From Bretschneidera sinensis (lineage: Eukaryota > Streptophyta > Magnoliopsida > Brassicales > Akaniaceae), in contig CM043701.1 in the NCBI GenBank assembly GCA_023935145.1, forward strand, positions 72,602,817 to 72,666,816: 64,000 bases of DNA, given 5' to 3'. Both the position numbers and the translations under genes were made by a program. Under the pieces are notes generated by a model. It searched no databases, was not told where the DNA came from, and was given only the letters and a program-made list of their open reading frames with translations. This document shows, in pieces, positions 32,176-43,326 of this stretch; the stretch's first letter is position 1; each line of letters starts with the position of its first letter.

Positions 32176-33443
32176 TGTTGTGCGATTATCTACCTAAATA
32201 AATAAGCAAATAATCATACAGTTTTACTTGCAAGTACACAAGGTCAATAGTAGCATAGTTTGCAAGTGCGAGATCATCTCCACAGGGATTGGTTAATTTC
32301 GAGTTAGAATTATTTTCCCAATATAAAAGATAGAAATAAATGTTTGATTTGTGAATTAGTAATGATAAGAACATAGGGTTGTGATATCCACCACTAATTA
32401 CACTTTCCCACTAAGTAAGGTGCCAATGCTCTAGCCTTATTATGAATACCTAATGGTTGCCAACCTAAGGGCTTGGTCTACACCTTAGGCTATTGATCTC
32501 CCTAAGCAACGAGTTAGGCATGGTGTATACTCTAACTCTTTTCTCTCTTAAGGGATTCAGTATGGGTGTATATTGAGTTATTCCTTAAGAGAGCATAAGG
32601 GCTGTGGACATCGACAACCACACGGGACCTAGAGCTTGGTCCGCTCTCGGTTTCCCATGTTGATTAAACCAAGAATCCGATGTGGATATCTTTTGTTACT
32701 ATTGTTGAACCCAGGACTCGGTCATCCAAATTGATTCAACTAACAAATCCATACCACATGCATAAGTTGATCAAACACACACATATGAGGAATTTAAATA
32801 CAAATAGGTATTAATCAAGTTAAGCATTATAACATGGCTATAGACAAAGGTAATCAATGAATATATATGTGGAAAAGCATAATTAGGGCTTCAATCGAGC
32901 CCTATAAGAGTTTAGTTACACATGCTAGATGAATTAAACATTATAACCATAATCAAACAAAAACAGAAAAATAAAACCCGAAGAAGACTAAGGAGATGAG
33001 TCGTCAATTCCTCTCCAAGCTTGCAACTTCAAGTCTAAAACAAAAGGTATGGTTTCTGTGTTTTACAAGGCTATATATAGGGCTCTAATGGTGCCCCGAA
33101 ACCCTAATTTCCTATTTAAGGTATGGAGACTTCTTTCCATATATGGCTCTGTCGCCTCTGGTGTGTGTGCGCTCGAGCGTATACGGGCTGCGCTCGAGCT
33201 TTCTAAGTGTGAGCTTGTGTGCCTGTGCACTCGATCACAAGGGAGGTGCGCTCGAGCGCACCTTGCTGGATTGCAGAACTTTACTTTTTACTCCTTAGAG
33301 ATCCAAAATGTCATCTTTTTGTCAAAACCCTATGAAAAACACATGAAACATGACAATGAAATAGAATATACTAAATTAAATAAACAAAGAGCCTAACAAG
33401 TGTAAATTAAGGGGCTTAAATATGACTATTTAAGCATTTATCA
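32176..33443 (-). mobile_element. Ath-1 5' LTR
   Basis: From TGATAAATGC (33443, minus) to CACAACA (32176). The palindrome array is at 33166-33262, the TATATATAG box near 33073-33082, and the conserved hairpin near 32543-32594. Confidence 0.93.
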
Positions 33444-33448
33444 GCAAG
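33444..33448. repeat. Target-site duplication of Ath-1, right copy
   Basis: GCAAG, identical to 19565-19569. Confidence 0.95.
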
Positions 33449-34260
33449 CATTTCTCAATAGATCTTGACGTGAAGTAACTGAGGGTGGCAATGCATTCGG
33501 TCAGCTGCTAGACTTCCCTGAGGTTGCAAGGAGGGCTCATATCCATCATTTCTTTTATATTATTGGGATTGGCTTTTATTTCTCGTTGGGTGACCATGAA
33601 GTCGAGAAATTTACCAAGTGGGACTCCGAAGGTGCACTTTTTGGGGTTTAACTTCATTTGGTGGTGTCTGAGTATTCCAAAAGCTTTTTCAAGTTAGATT
33701 AAAGATCTTTGGCCCTAACACTTTTGATTAGCATGTCGTTGACTTATACTTACATATTTTTTCATTTCTCTTTCTTGAAGAGTTTGTTGACTAAGCTCTA
33801 GTAGGTTGCCCTTGCATTTTTAAGCCCAAATGGCGTAACCTTGTAGCAATTTAGACATCTATTAATAACAAATAAGTTATTTGGACGGTCCAGTTCATGC
33901 ATGAGGATTGGTTATACCTTGAATATGCATCCATAAAGCTAAGTAACTCGTTCCCTAAGGTGGCGTCAACCAATTGGTCTATTTAAAGAAGAAAAAAACT
34001 ATATTTTGGACACACTTTGTTAAGGTCTGTGAAGTCTATACAAATCCTTCACTTTTCATTCATTTTCTTCACCATAACTATGTTATCAACCCATTCTGAG
34101 TAGTGGGCCTCCCAGATGAAGTCAGCTGCGAGGAGTTTGTCTACTTCTTCTTTTATGGCTCATTATCACTCTGGAGCGAAATAGCTCTTATTTTGGATGA
34201 AGGGGGTATGGATTGGATCCACACTCATCTTATGGACAACGACTTATGAATCTATTCAGG
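33449..34260 (-). pseudogene. pol: Tat-1 reverse transcriptase (broken)
   Basis: The minus strand, with several frameshifts, shows KMSVDPIHTPF, AIKEEVDKLLAADFIWEA, ICIDFTDLNKVCPK-like sequence, LLSFMDAYSRYNQ and a GLKNA-like segment near 33820. The active-site YVDD area (about 33730-33760) is degraded. It ends at the Ath-1 insertion. The motifs fit the Tat lineage. The Tat protease is missing, because the Gag zinc finger joins almost directly to RT near 34255. Confidence 0.8.
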
Positions 34261-35660
34261 GCATGACACTCTTCGGTGTTGTGCACGTAATCCTTGTAAA
34301 AATGGCACCACCCAATTCGATCTTTATTTTCGCTAGTGTACAGAGGTCTTGACGGTTAGCGAAGGGTGTCTTGATTTTGGATGTTCATCAGTATGGTAGT
34401 TCTAGGTGCAATGATTGGAGTGTAACTGTCAAACAAATTGGTTACCTTTATATTTCTCTCTTGGCTGAGCCTCTTTGGTTGGCTATCTTTTGGTTCAGTG
34501 GTTTCCCTTTTCTTCTTCTCTCTTCTTTTTTCTCTTTGCTTTCAGAATGATTGGTCGTCTTCAGCAATTATGTACTCTTCGGCTTAAGAGAGGATTTTAT
34601 TTATATCCTTTGGGGGTGCCTAGTAAGCTTATAGCTGAAAGACCCTAACCTGAGCCTATTTTTGAATGCTAGAGTCTATATTATGGGATTGAGGTCAAAA
34701 ATATCTCATGTTATAGCATTGAACTGCGAGATGTATCCTAAGAGTTTCCCCTCTTACTTTGAATGATGCTAAAGAGACTTTCTGAAATCTCTCAAAGTCC
34801 TTTACTGTTAAAGAAGTGTGCTGCGAAGGCACAACTTAGGTCTTTGAAGGAACCAATACTATCAGGCTTGAGGTGAGAGTACTAAGCACTATAGCCTTCT
34901 CATGAGTTAGAGGAAAGGCTCGGCACAATAATGTATTTGGGTGACCGTGTAGCAGCATGGTCGTCTTTTAAAGTTGGAGATGATCCATAGGATTTTTGGT
35001 GTTTTCATAGGCCTTGATAATGGGCATTCTAATATGCCGCGGGAGAGGGGTGTCGAGGATATTTTATATGAAAGGATGAGCTTAAGAGTTGAGATCATCT
35101 AGAACATTGGTGTCTTTTCACTTAAAGACTTCCCATATCCTTTTGTCTATCTCTTTCAACTTTTTGTCCAAATCGGTGTAGTTTTTGGAGGTGGAGAAAC
35201 CTTGAGATTTCGATAAGGGGTTGGGAAATGACCTAGTGGTGGACTGAGAGTAGGTCAGTTTATTTGAATTCAGATCCCTTGTTGGCTGAGGGCTTTGTCG
35301 AGGTGGTGAAGGTGAAGGAGGACAACTTTGCCACTTGATTTTGGCAGCTAAATCTACTACTAACTTAGTGAGTTCCATAGATTTCCCTTTCATAATTGGT
35401 GTAGCTAGGGGGTTTGACTAGGAAAGATGTTCATGCTTGATTCGCCCATCGGATGGTTCGCTAGGGTTCTAGTTAGAGGTGGCATGCTCTTGAATGACAG
35501 GGAGTCTTGAGTAAGGGTGATGGCTATTATTGGAAGCCCGGGTGGCAGTTATGGTGGAACCAACTACTTTTTTGGTAGGATTTTTAGGCGGTATTGTGAC
35601 GGATGAGTTCTTTTTTTTTTTTTTTAGAGATTTAAAGGAAGCTCCCATAAATGACACCAA
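34245..35660 (-). pseudogene. gag: Tat-1 Gag (broken)
   Basis: The minus strand starts MGASFKSLKKKK near 35648, then KSMELTKLVVDLAAKIKW and a Pro/Ser-rich linker, then Gag core fragments (34600-35000). It ends with the Tat-type zinc finger CHFYKDYVHNTEECHAL at about 34255-34310. Multiple stops and frameshifts are present. Confidence 0.72.
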
Positions 35661-35665
35661 TCTAT
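35646..35665 (-). other. Tat-1 primer-binding site
   Basis: Minus-strand TTGGTGTCATTTATGGGAG resembles the TTGGCGCCGTCTGTGGGAA site (tRNA-Arg type) of Tat-lineage elements, next to the LTR. Confidence 0.65.
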
Positions 35666-35668
35666 TGA

Positions 35669-36181
35669 TGCTGAAAATCTGTCAGGTAAACAAATAGCTG
35701 GAATGTGAAACCTATGCACATAAAGATGAGAGAAAACCAAAAAGTCATCGGAGGACTAGAGGGGTTGTGCCTCCAGGTGGACTCTCCGATGCCTAAGTTA
35801 GTATAGGGATTTAAATGATAGGAAATTTTTTAGAATTTAGAGTGAGTTATGAATGAATACATTTGATGGTGAGAGCCCCCTTATATAGTGTTTAAGAGCA
35901 GAGCCTGATCAGAAAAGTGATTTCGTCATTGAGTGTTGTGATAGGATCGGGATACCCATAGGTTGGGATATTCTGATAAGATTGGTTTATCAATAAGCTG
36001 GAGTGTTGTAGTTGAAGTAAGGTTCCAGTGTGAAACTATTGTTATGCCCTTTCCTACATGTATCTATCTGATTGGTTGTTTTGCTTTATTTTTGAAATTA
36101 TCCTTTCGCTCTTGAAGTGTGCCACATGTCGTTATGTCATTGGATGCAGAATTTTTCCCTTACTTCTAAAGTGATACAACA
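35669..36181 (-). mobile_element. Tat-1 5' LTR
   Basis: Minus-strand LTR of about 513 bases. It shares with 39646-40124 the blocks 'gaggttgtgc(c/t)tcc', 'ggactctccgatgcctaagtt' and 'gatggtgagagccccctt'. The outer end near 36181 is approximate. Confidence 0.7.
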
Positions 36182-36348
36182 AAAAAATTTGATACGTTTG
36201 GTTTATTAAGTTTTAAAAGTGGTTTTAAACGTTAAAATTACCAAAAAGGGTATATTAATATTAGTTGATTATTTAGATGTCTAGATGACATTCTTCATCA
36301 ATTGATTTTAGGAAATACAATAAAAAAAATATTTTAATCATAATAACA

Positions 36349-36386
<38 letters not shown>

Positions 36387-36829
36387 ACAATATTAATATC
36401 AAATAATAGTGATAATAATAATATACAATTTTAATAATAATTGTTATATCCTTTTTTTATTTTAAAATTTGATGAAAGGAAAACTTAATTCAAAATTGCA
36501 TTCCAAATTTAAACAACAAACATTGCACTAGGAAAATTTAGTAAATTCTCTTACCATACAAGTTCAGTTTAGTATACTTACATCTTTGTTAAAATTACTT
36601 TTGGGTCCCTTTGTTTTAGAGTCGTAGGCTGACGTTTTCCTTAGAATCTAGGGTTTCTGTAGGACTCTCAGTATTCTTGTCTAGGGCTAGTTGGTTATCA
36701 CTCTAGGCTTTTTCTTGGAGGAGATCTCTTAGGATTTCTTTATGTTGTGACTCTGACTTTGTGACGGAGAGGAATTTGGAGGCTATGTGGAGGAACTTAA
36801 AACTGATAGAAGATTAGAGTAAGGGAATT
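36182..36829. other. AT-rich spacer, no gene seen
   Basis: AT-rich DNA with a trinucleotide microsatellite and, from about 36560, a probable 5' untranslated region of LINE-2. Confidence 0.5.
36351..36385. repeat. (ATT)n microsatellite
   Basis: About a dozen uninterrupted TTA/ATT units, with related AT-rich repeats continuing to about 36430. Confidence 0.9.
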
Positions 36830-37620
36830 TTGAGATTGAGGATGTCGAAGGATAGGTTTGGAATTCTAGAATGAATAAGGCCAAGTAGGGAACAAAATAT
36901 TTGACAATAATGCGTTAATTGGAGCATTGCGATTGATGTGGAAAATAGCCAAGTCATACAGGGTTCTATTCTAGGAGAGAACCTTTCCCAATTCAAATTT
37001 GCAACTAAAAAAAGATTAAAAAAAAAATAGAGGTAGTCATGGTCATTTGACAATAATCTAGTGTTCTTACATGAGATTGAAGGCAAGACATAACCCTTAT
37101 ATCTTGTTTTCAGTCATGCAACGATGTACCATTAGGGAGTATGAATGGGGGAATGGATAAGAAGATTGGAAATAAAATTGATGAAGCTATTGATGTTGAT
37201 ATGGGGGATGATGGTCTCGAGTGGGGTAGATTTTCTTAGAATTAGGGTGAAGATAGATGTCTCAAAGCCTTTTACAAAGAGCGATGTTTTCAATTTTAAG
37301 GGAGACTTGAAGGCTAGATGGATTCCTTTGAAGTACAGAGGTTACCATTGTTTTGTTTTGCATGTGGGGTGTTGGGGCATGGAGTTAAAGACTATAATGA
37401 GGAGGAGAATACAAAAGCACATGAAGTTGTGTATCAATATGGAAATTGGTTGAAGATATTTTTGTTGAAAATAAGTGCTAATAGAGTGGGTGGAATTCAT
37501 ATTAGAGAGACTCAAATCAGCGATCTTGCGTGCGAGTTCAAGGCTTGGAAGAAGAGGTTAATAGCAAGAAGAGAGATGTTGTTAGGGCAAAAGGGTAAGA
37601 ACTTGTTGTGGGGAGTTTGA
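36830..37620 (+). pseudogene. LINE-2 ORF1 (DUF4283 / zf-CCHC type)
   Basis: A degenerate plus-strand ORF1 of a plant L1 element. MWKIAKSYRVLF is the DUF4283 region (about 36930). FLRIRVKIDVSKPFTK precedes the basic region near 37230. In another frame, RLPLFCFACGVLGHGVKDY (about 37335-37395) is the CCHC knuckle, with the last Cys changed to Tyr. Many stops and frameshifts. Confidence 0.75.
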
Positions 37621-38428
37621 ATGGATGAGCAAAGCATAGAATTGCATAGGAGATGGAGCAAGTGGCATTGCAAGAAGAATATTGTGGGTTGTTATTGTGG
37701 TATAGATTGTAGATGAAACTGAAGGATCAAGGTAAATGAGGGTGGAGGAGGTGGTTCCAAAGGATAACGCTGTTGAGTCAGAGTTCTCGAGGATATGTAG
37801 ATCCAATCATGCTGGCAAAGAACACAGTTTTAGTAAGGGAGACAGAGTTTAGTATAATCCTAAAGGGTCACATATAAAAGGGTCGATGTGTAATTAGGAA
37901 GGATTAAGAGGTTTACTTATAATTAATTGTTGATTTCTAACTAACTCTAGCATATACATAGTTTATGTCTGTAGATTATTAGTAGCACCAAAATCTTCGG
38001 ATCCTCTTAACCAAAAAAGGTTTTAAGGTTCTTCTAACTCCAAAAGAAAAACAAGAACAAAATAAGATATTTCCTAATAATTGCCTCATAGAATTATCTT
38101 TGGATATCATATAAGTTTGTGGTTATTGTGGATTCAAGAATGTCATAGAAATTTGGCATCACTTTCGGATTGCTCAAAGAATTAACAGCATAATTAATTA
38201 AAGGTTATGATTCTATCCTTGTATGTTCTTATAGATTATAGATGTTCCATGTAAATTATAAGGTGATTATGAGTTTATAGAATCGATAGAAAAATTTTAA
38301 ATTTCCCCTTATGTTTTCAACATCAATTTATTTTATATAGATGGGGTGGAAAAGAGGTGGGTAGGTGGTGCAAGGAGGACATATTGATGAGATATTAACG
38401 AAGATTAGGGTTACCCAATCCCACCGAG
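37621..38428 (+). other. LINE-2 inter-ORF region, no gene seen
   Basis: AT-rich sequence between ORF1 and ORF2 of LINE-2 with no recognisable protein in any frame. It probably includes the decayed ORF1 tail. Confidence 0.5.
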
Positions 38429-39645
38429 AACAATAAGTACTATTGTTTGGAACTATTGAAGGCTTGGGAACCCTTGAATAGTTCGAGCTCTCTGCAACTT
38501 AGTTGAGAGAGAGGTCTCACATTGTTGTTTCTCATTAAAACAATGTCATATTGTAATGAGTTAGATAGGATTAAGAAGGTATCCTTTAGTGTTTTTTAGG
38601 TTAGTAGTAATCATAGAAGGGGAGAGAAGGCATTGTTTTGGAAGGATACAAGTTTAGTTAGTTTATTGAGCTACTTTCATAACCATATTGATGTAGGTAT
38701 CAGGGGAGAGGGAAGTGCAGAATTGGAGGTAATTGGGTTCTATGGGATTCATGAAGCACAAAATAGAAAGGCATCATGGAATTTACTTAAGAGTTTCATG
38801 TTGGAATCTAATTTGCCTTAGTTGGACTTAGTGACGTCAACAAGATCATTTGTGCATTAGAGAAGGAAGAGAAGGTTGTCAGACCACAATGGAAAATGAT
38901 GGATCTTAGGGAAGTGGTGGATTAGTGTGGTTTTAGGGATTTGGGTTATGTAGGAGGCTTATTCACTTGGAAAAATCAAAGGCTCCTAAAGTTTGTTAGA
39001 AAGAAGTTAGATAAAGCATTCACACCTAGTCTTGGGTGCAAATGTTTCCCTATTGTAAAGTATCTTTAGTGACTCATTTTTTATTTGATCAGTGCCCGAT
39101 GAAGGTTGAAATGAGTAGAGAGGTACTCCGGAATGGGAGGCAGAATTATAAATTTTCAAGTTTGAAATTATATGGCTAAATGAATCGAATTGTGAGGATG
39201 TGTTAAATCAAGGATGATTAGGTGATTGCTTGGAGATAGGGTAGAGGGGAGTAACAGACTGTATAAAGGTCAATAGGCTTCAATTTTTTGTTTGAAACCA
39301 GAACAAGGTGTGAAATGTGAACCATAAACTGAGGAAGTTACACGAGGAGCTCTAAAAAATTCAAAGCAATAAAGGTTTGGATGAGTGTGTGAGGAGGGAA
39401 TCAAAATTTGCCTGAAGCATTAATAGTTTGTTAGAGAAAGAGGAAATTATGTAGTGACAACGATCTAAGGTGGACTAGTTTAGGAAGGCTGACAAGAATG
39501 TGAAATTCTTTAATGCAAGAGCTTCAATTAGGAGAAACAAAAATAGAATTATGGCTCTGAAGGATAAAGTTGGGTGTGAAGGCATACAAAGAAAGAGGTG
39601 GCAGGAGACCCAGTTGAATAATTCAAATTGTTCACTATGTGTTTA
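38429..39645 (+). pseudogene. LINE-2 ORF2 endonuclease part
   Basis: A degenerate plus-strand endonuclease: WN-RGLGNP-like start near 38442, FWKDTSLVSLL (38636), WNLLKSFMLESNLP, MMDLREVVD then CGFRDLGYVGGLFTWKNQ (about 38900-38970). The pre-RT motif NVKFFNARASIRRNKNRI lies near 39500-39550. RT motifs are not found. The element ends against a Tat-type LTR at 39646, in a segment resembling the YF-LF motif just before RT. Confidence 0.75.
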
Positions 39646-40124
39646 TGCCGAAAATTTGCCAAGCAGATGAAAGGCCAAAATGTGGTACCTGCACACATGA
39701 AACGAGAAAAAATCTAAAAGTTACCGAAGGACCGGAGAGGTTGTGCTTCCGAGGGGACTCTCCGATGCCTAAGTTGGGATAGGGCTTTTAATAATGTGGA
39801 TAGCCGTGGAAATTAAAAAGATGTGAGTAATAGTTGAATGTACCTTTTGATGGTGAGAGCCCCCTTCTATATGGTGGGAGGTGGAATCCCGAAAAGAACG
39901 TATTTGCTGCTAAGATAGAATTTCCTTAAATTTAATAATACTGATAGAATTAGGACTTGGTTGGAGATAGGATTAAGCTATCCATAGGTTCTGATATGGG
40001 ATATTACCATTTTCCCCTTCTTTCACGTGTTGTACTTTCAATCGAAGAACCAATTTGATTGCTATGACTGCACATGTCATTATGTCATTTGATGGGGAGT
40101 TTTCCTCTACATCAAATGCTGCCC
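39646..40124 (-). mobile_element. Tat-type LTR (solo or 3' LTR remnant)
   Basis: Homologous to 35669-36181 across 'gaccggagaggttgtgcttcc', 'ctctccgatgcctaag' and 'gtgagagcccccttc'. No primer site on its left, so it is solo or a 3' LTR. The right end is approximate and no clear target duplication was found. Confidence 0.7.
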
Positions 40125-40210
40125 ACTTTCTTGAGTACAGTTATGCAGTTGAGGAAGTAGTTCGTGGAATGTGTGCCTGGTATAATGTGACCAAGGCTTG
40201 GTACATTATG
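40125..40210. other. Short unassigned segment
   Basis: Between the Tat-type LTR and LTR-X. A frame reading VEEVVRGM could be a LINE-2 continuation, but this is too weak to claim. Confidence 0.3.
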
Positions 40211-40615
40211 TGATAAATATAATTTTAACATGATTTTTATTACTCATTTACTTATTAAAATTGTAAGTTTTCCTTTATTTCTTTTGATTCTATTTTATTT
40301 TTATTGATTTGCTTGTGTTTGAAGGAATAAGAAGGTTTATTGAAAAAGAAGACTGATATGCCTAGAAGATTAGAAACACCTAACGACTGTATGAATTAGG
40401 ATGTGTACCCACTGTGTTCAAGACTAGGACCAGCTCAAGAACTAAATTTGAAAATGCATACATGCCTAAGACGTTGTGCACAAATCCTTTACATTGATCC
40501 AACATCTAGCCTGCACCATGCCATATTGTATTTGCGCACAACATCAATTGCTTGTGCCGCACTTTTTTTTATATTTTGTGTTATATTTCCTTTTAGTTAC
40601 TTTCCTATTTCATGT
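40211..40615 (+). mobile_element. LTR-X, left part
   Basis: Starts TGATAAATATAATTTTAAC. It continues at 55242 after Cop-2: the flanks share CATGT/AATGT, and the sequence around 40556-40615 is repeated at about 55295-55360. The element family is not identified. Confidence 0.55.
40611..40615. repeat. Target-site duplication of Cop-2, left copy
   Basis: CATGT, paired with AATGT at 55237-55241. The internal repeat in LTR-X confirms the expected CATGTTTTCCTAG context. Confidence 0.75.
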
Positions 40616-41325
40616 TGTAAACCGAGGTTCAAATCCAAGTGGGGGGTGAAATAGGTTTTTAAAAACTTTTGCTAATTACTTGCAAGTTTATAAAAATAGT
40701 TAAATACAAAGCATACAAACAAGTAATGTGCTTTAACTAAAAGAGTTTAAGGAAGAGAAAGTGCAAACCTAGTTTATAGTGGTTCTAAAATATCGGATTT
40801 CTTCCGACCCTACGTCCATTCTCTTCAAGGAACCTCCTTGAAGTAATCCACAAAAACTTTTAGTTTTACAACTTCATGGGTGTTGTACAAACCTTACAAC
40901 CAATCTCTTCCTCACAAAAGCTAATCCTTTCCTCATGGAAGCTAATCCATTCCTCACGGAAGCTAACAAAGAAGTGTTTAATCGTAAACACTCTAAGAAT
41001 TATTACAACTCTTTCCCCTTTACATTAAATGAGATACTTGCTATAAAGTAAATGGTAGAGAGATAGCAATAAGTTCTTTTATAAATGAACAATATCTCTC
41101 TTTTAAGAATAAGCTTGAAGAATGGCTCAACAATAAATTTTTCAAAGCTTTTTGAGAATTAATGAGCTAACTTGTGAATTGAATGTGTTCTCTTCTTCTT
41201 TTAAATGCTCATTGAAGTGGGTTTATATAGCCATGAAGTAATATGGCCATTAGACATTGACTTGGTAGGTTTGGTGCATTAAATTCTCAAGTTTCGTGTA
41301 TCAAACAGCAATATTTTTGAATTAG

Positions 41326-41541
41326 CAGTCGACTGGGTCATTGTCCCAGTCGACTGGTTCAAGTGAGAAACTTCACTTTTAAGCTATTGGAGAGTACCAG
41401 TCGACTGGGTCCTAAGCACCAGCCGAATGGAAACTCTCTGTCCCAATTGCCAGTCGACTGGGTTTTTGACACCAGTCGACTGGGGATCTTTTGTCCCATA
41501 CCCCAGTCGACTGGTATAAAGAGAAAGTCGACTAGGTTTCC
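41326..41541. promoter_or_regulatory. CAGTCGACTG palindrome array, Cop-2 3' LTR
   Basis: Exact copies at about 41327, 41347, 41398, 41452, 41472 and 41505, spaced 20-55 bases, about 100 bases upstream of the TATA box in the minus sense. Confidence 0.75.
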
Positions 41542-41735
41542 CTTCAACCCAGTTTTTCATGTATTAAAACTGTTTTTGACTTGGAAATATTTGTATTAGT
41601 AGTTTTGTCAAAATATTTTGTAAAATGAACCATAGGTCAAGCTAAGTATTTGAACATGAGAGATTTACAGTTGTTTTCAATACCTTAATTCCTATTCTAT
41701 ATCTTCTATCTTGTCTTGGTGTCTGAATCTAGGTG

Positions 41736-41740
41736 AGTTC
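41736..41740. repeat. Target-site duplication of Ath-3, left copy
   Basis: AGTTC, identical to 50492-50496. The intact target 'gagttcttgcatctt' is seen in other Cop LTRs (for example 55120-55134). Confidence 0.95.
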
Positions 41741-43017
41741 TGATAGGTGCTTAAATATTCATATTTAAGCCCCCTTATTTACATTTGTTAAGTCCTTAGT
41801 TATGATAATTTAGTCCATTTTACTTCATTTATGTGTTTCACATGTTTTTATAGGGTTTTGGATAAAAAGAAGCATTTTTTGGCACCTAAAGGAAGAAACC
41901 TGGAAATCCTGGAGCAGCTACTGGCAAAAGTGCGATCGATCGCACAATTGGGTGCGATCGAGCGCATAAGCACTTGTGTGCACATAAGAAGGATCGAGTG
42001 CAGCCTTGAGATCGTGCGCACATGTACGGGTGTGAACAGTAAAACAACATAACCAGTTTTAGGAAATTTTGGGTTTCCTGAGTCTTCTAGGGTTATTCAA
42101 CCCCTATAAATACACCTGTAAAAATACACAAAGGACATCACTTCTTTTATCTTTTGCTTAGCTCGGAGTTGTAAGCTTTGGAGAGGATTGACAACCCGTC
42201 TCCACAGTATTCTTCGGGTTTTATAGTTTATGTTTAGTTTATGCTATGATGTTTATCTTAGACAGCATGTGTAACTAACTCTTTATAGGGCTCGATTGAA
42301 GCCCTAGTTATGCTTTCCCATATATATATATTCATTGATTATCTTTGCAATAGCCTTGATTATGATGCTTAACTTGATTAATGCATTTGCTTATTTATAT
42401 TCCTCATATGTGTATGTCTGATCAATATGTGCATGTTGTATGGATTATTTAGTTAGACCAATTTGGATGGCCGAGTCCTGGGCCTAACGATAGTAACAAA
42501 AGATATCCACGCTGGATTCTTGGAATAATCAACATGAGAAACCAGAAGTAGATACCATGCCCTAGGTCTCATGTGGTTGTTGATTTCCATAAATCTTATG
42601 CTTTCTTGAGGAACAACTCAGTAGATACCATGCTGAATCCCTTAAGAAATAAAAGAGTTAGAGTAGATAAAATGCCTAACTCGGTGCTTAGCGAAATCAA
42701 TAGCTTAAGGAGTAGATACCATGCCCTTCGGTTGGCAACCATTAGGTATTCATAGGAAGGTTAGTGCATTGACCTATTACGCATTGGGAAAGTATGACTA
42801 GTGGTAGATATCAAAGCCCTATATCTTATTATTATTAGTTCACATTCAACAATTATTTTGATCTTCTTTTATTAAGAAACTGATTCTAAAACGAAATTCA
42901 TCAATCCCTGTGGAAATAATCTCGCACTTGCACACTATGCTACCATTGACCTTGTGCACTTGCAAGTAAAACTGTACGATTATTTACTTATTTATTTAGG
43001 TAGATAAACGCACAACA
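41741..43017 (+). mobile_element. Ath-3 5' LTR
   Basis: TGATAGGTGC to CACAACA. It holds a palindrome array (41930-42024), the TATA box CCCTATAAATA (TATAAATA 42105-42112), four GTAGATACCATGC-type repeats (about 42548, 42621, 42663, 42712), an imperfect CTTAAG-based hairpin and a tRNA-Asp primer site downstream. Confidence 0.93.
41930..42024. promoter_or_regulatory. GATCGATC palindrome array, Ath-3 LTR
   Basis: Starts with a perfect 16-base palindrome GTGCGATCGATCGCAC (41930-41945), then GTGCGATCGAGCGCAT and decayed copies (GGATCGAGTGCA, GATCGTGCGCAC). The TATA box lies about 80 bases downstream of the last copy. Confidence 0.75.
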
Positions 43018-43023
43018 AGTTTT

Positions 43024-43041
43024 TGGCGCCATTTCCGGGGA
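43024..43041 (+). other. Ath-3 primer-binding site (tRNA-Asp)
   Basis: TGGCGCCATTTCCGGGGA is complementary to the plant tRNA-Asp 3' end with three mismatches, six bases after the LTR. Confidence 0.88.
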
Positions 43042-43326
43042 CTGCACTAAATTTCCTTGTAGAATTACTTTTGTTTAGTTTAATCATCATTATACTATTT
43101 TACTTTAATTTTCTAAAAAAATTTAGTTTCTGTTCTTCACCTTTATTTTTATTTTCATCAAACCCTAATCAAATTCCTTTCTATTTCAGGCACATCAAAC
43201 CCTAATCGCACTTTCTGTGATACTTGCGATCGATCGCACCCTTCTGTGCGATCAGGCGCAATTAGGGCAGAGAGTTACCCGAGCAGCAGAGTTGAGCTGC
43301 TGTACTGAAGCTGGTTTACCTGATTT
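43042..43326 (+). other. Ath-3 leader
   Basis: AT-rich leader before gag, with TGCGATCGATCGCA (43225-43238) and a decayed second site GCGATCAGGCGCA (about 43249-43261). No separate gene. Confidence 0.65.

Larger units (their letters stand above)
19570..33443 (-). mobile_element. Ath-1: Athila-like gypsy retrotransposon with full gag-pol
   Basis: Minus-strand element of 13.9 kb including the nested LINE-1. It runs LTR (32176-33443), tRNA-Asp primer site, gag, protease, RT, RNase H, integrase (RT before INT marks Ty3/gypsy), a 3' untranslated region, polypurine tract and LTR (19570-20855). By eye the two LTRs differ at roughly eight of the first 240 bases, so it is fairly young. It has no extra ORF; a lone GCTCGATCGC near 26447 may be a relic of the lost module. 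Confidence 0.93.
40616..41740 (-). mobile_element. Cop-2 3' LTR, part left of Ath-3
   Basis: Holds CTTCC..GGAAG units (40902-40970), TATATAAA (41222-41229, minus) and a CAGTCGACTG array (41326-41541, at least four exact copies). The remaining start of the LTR is at 50497-50605. Confidence 0.88.

Noticed and set aside
37582..37806. Antisense open frame of 74 codons in the LINE-2 region
   Set aside because: Low-complexity Thr/Ser frame opposite degenerate LINE sequence; no conservation or context.
40403..40654. Short plus-strand protein-like frame at the LTR-X/Cop-2 junction
   Set aside because: It crosses an insertion boundary, so it cannot be an ancestral gene; no homology recognised.
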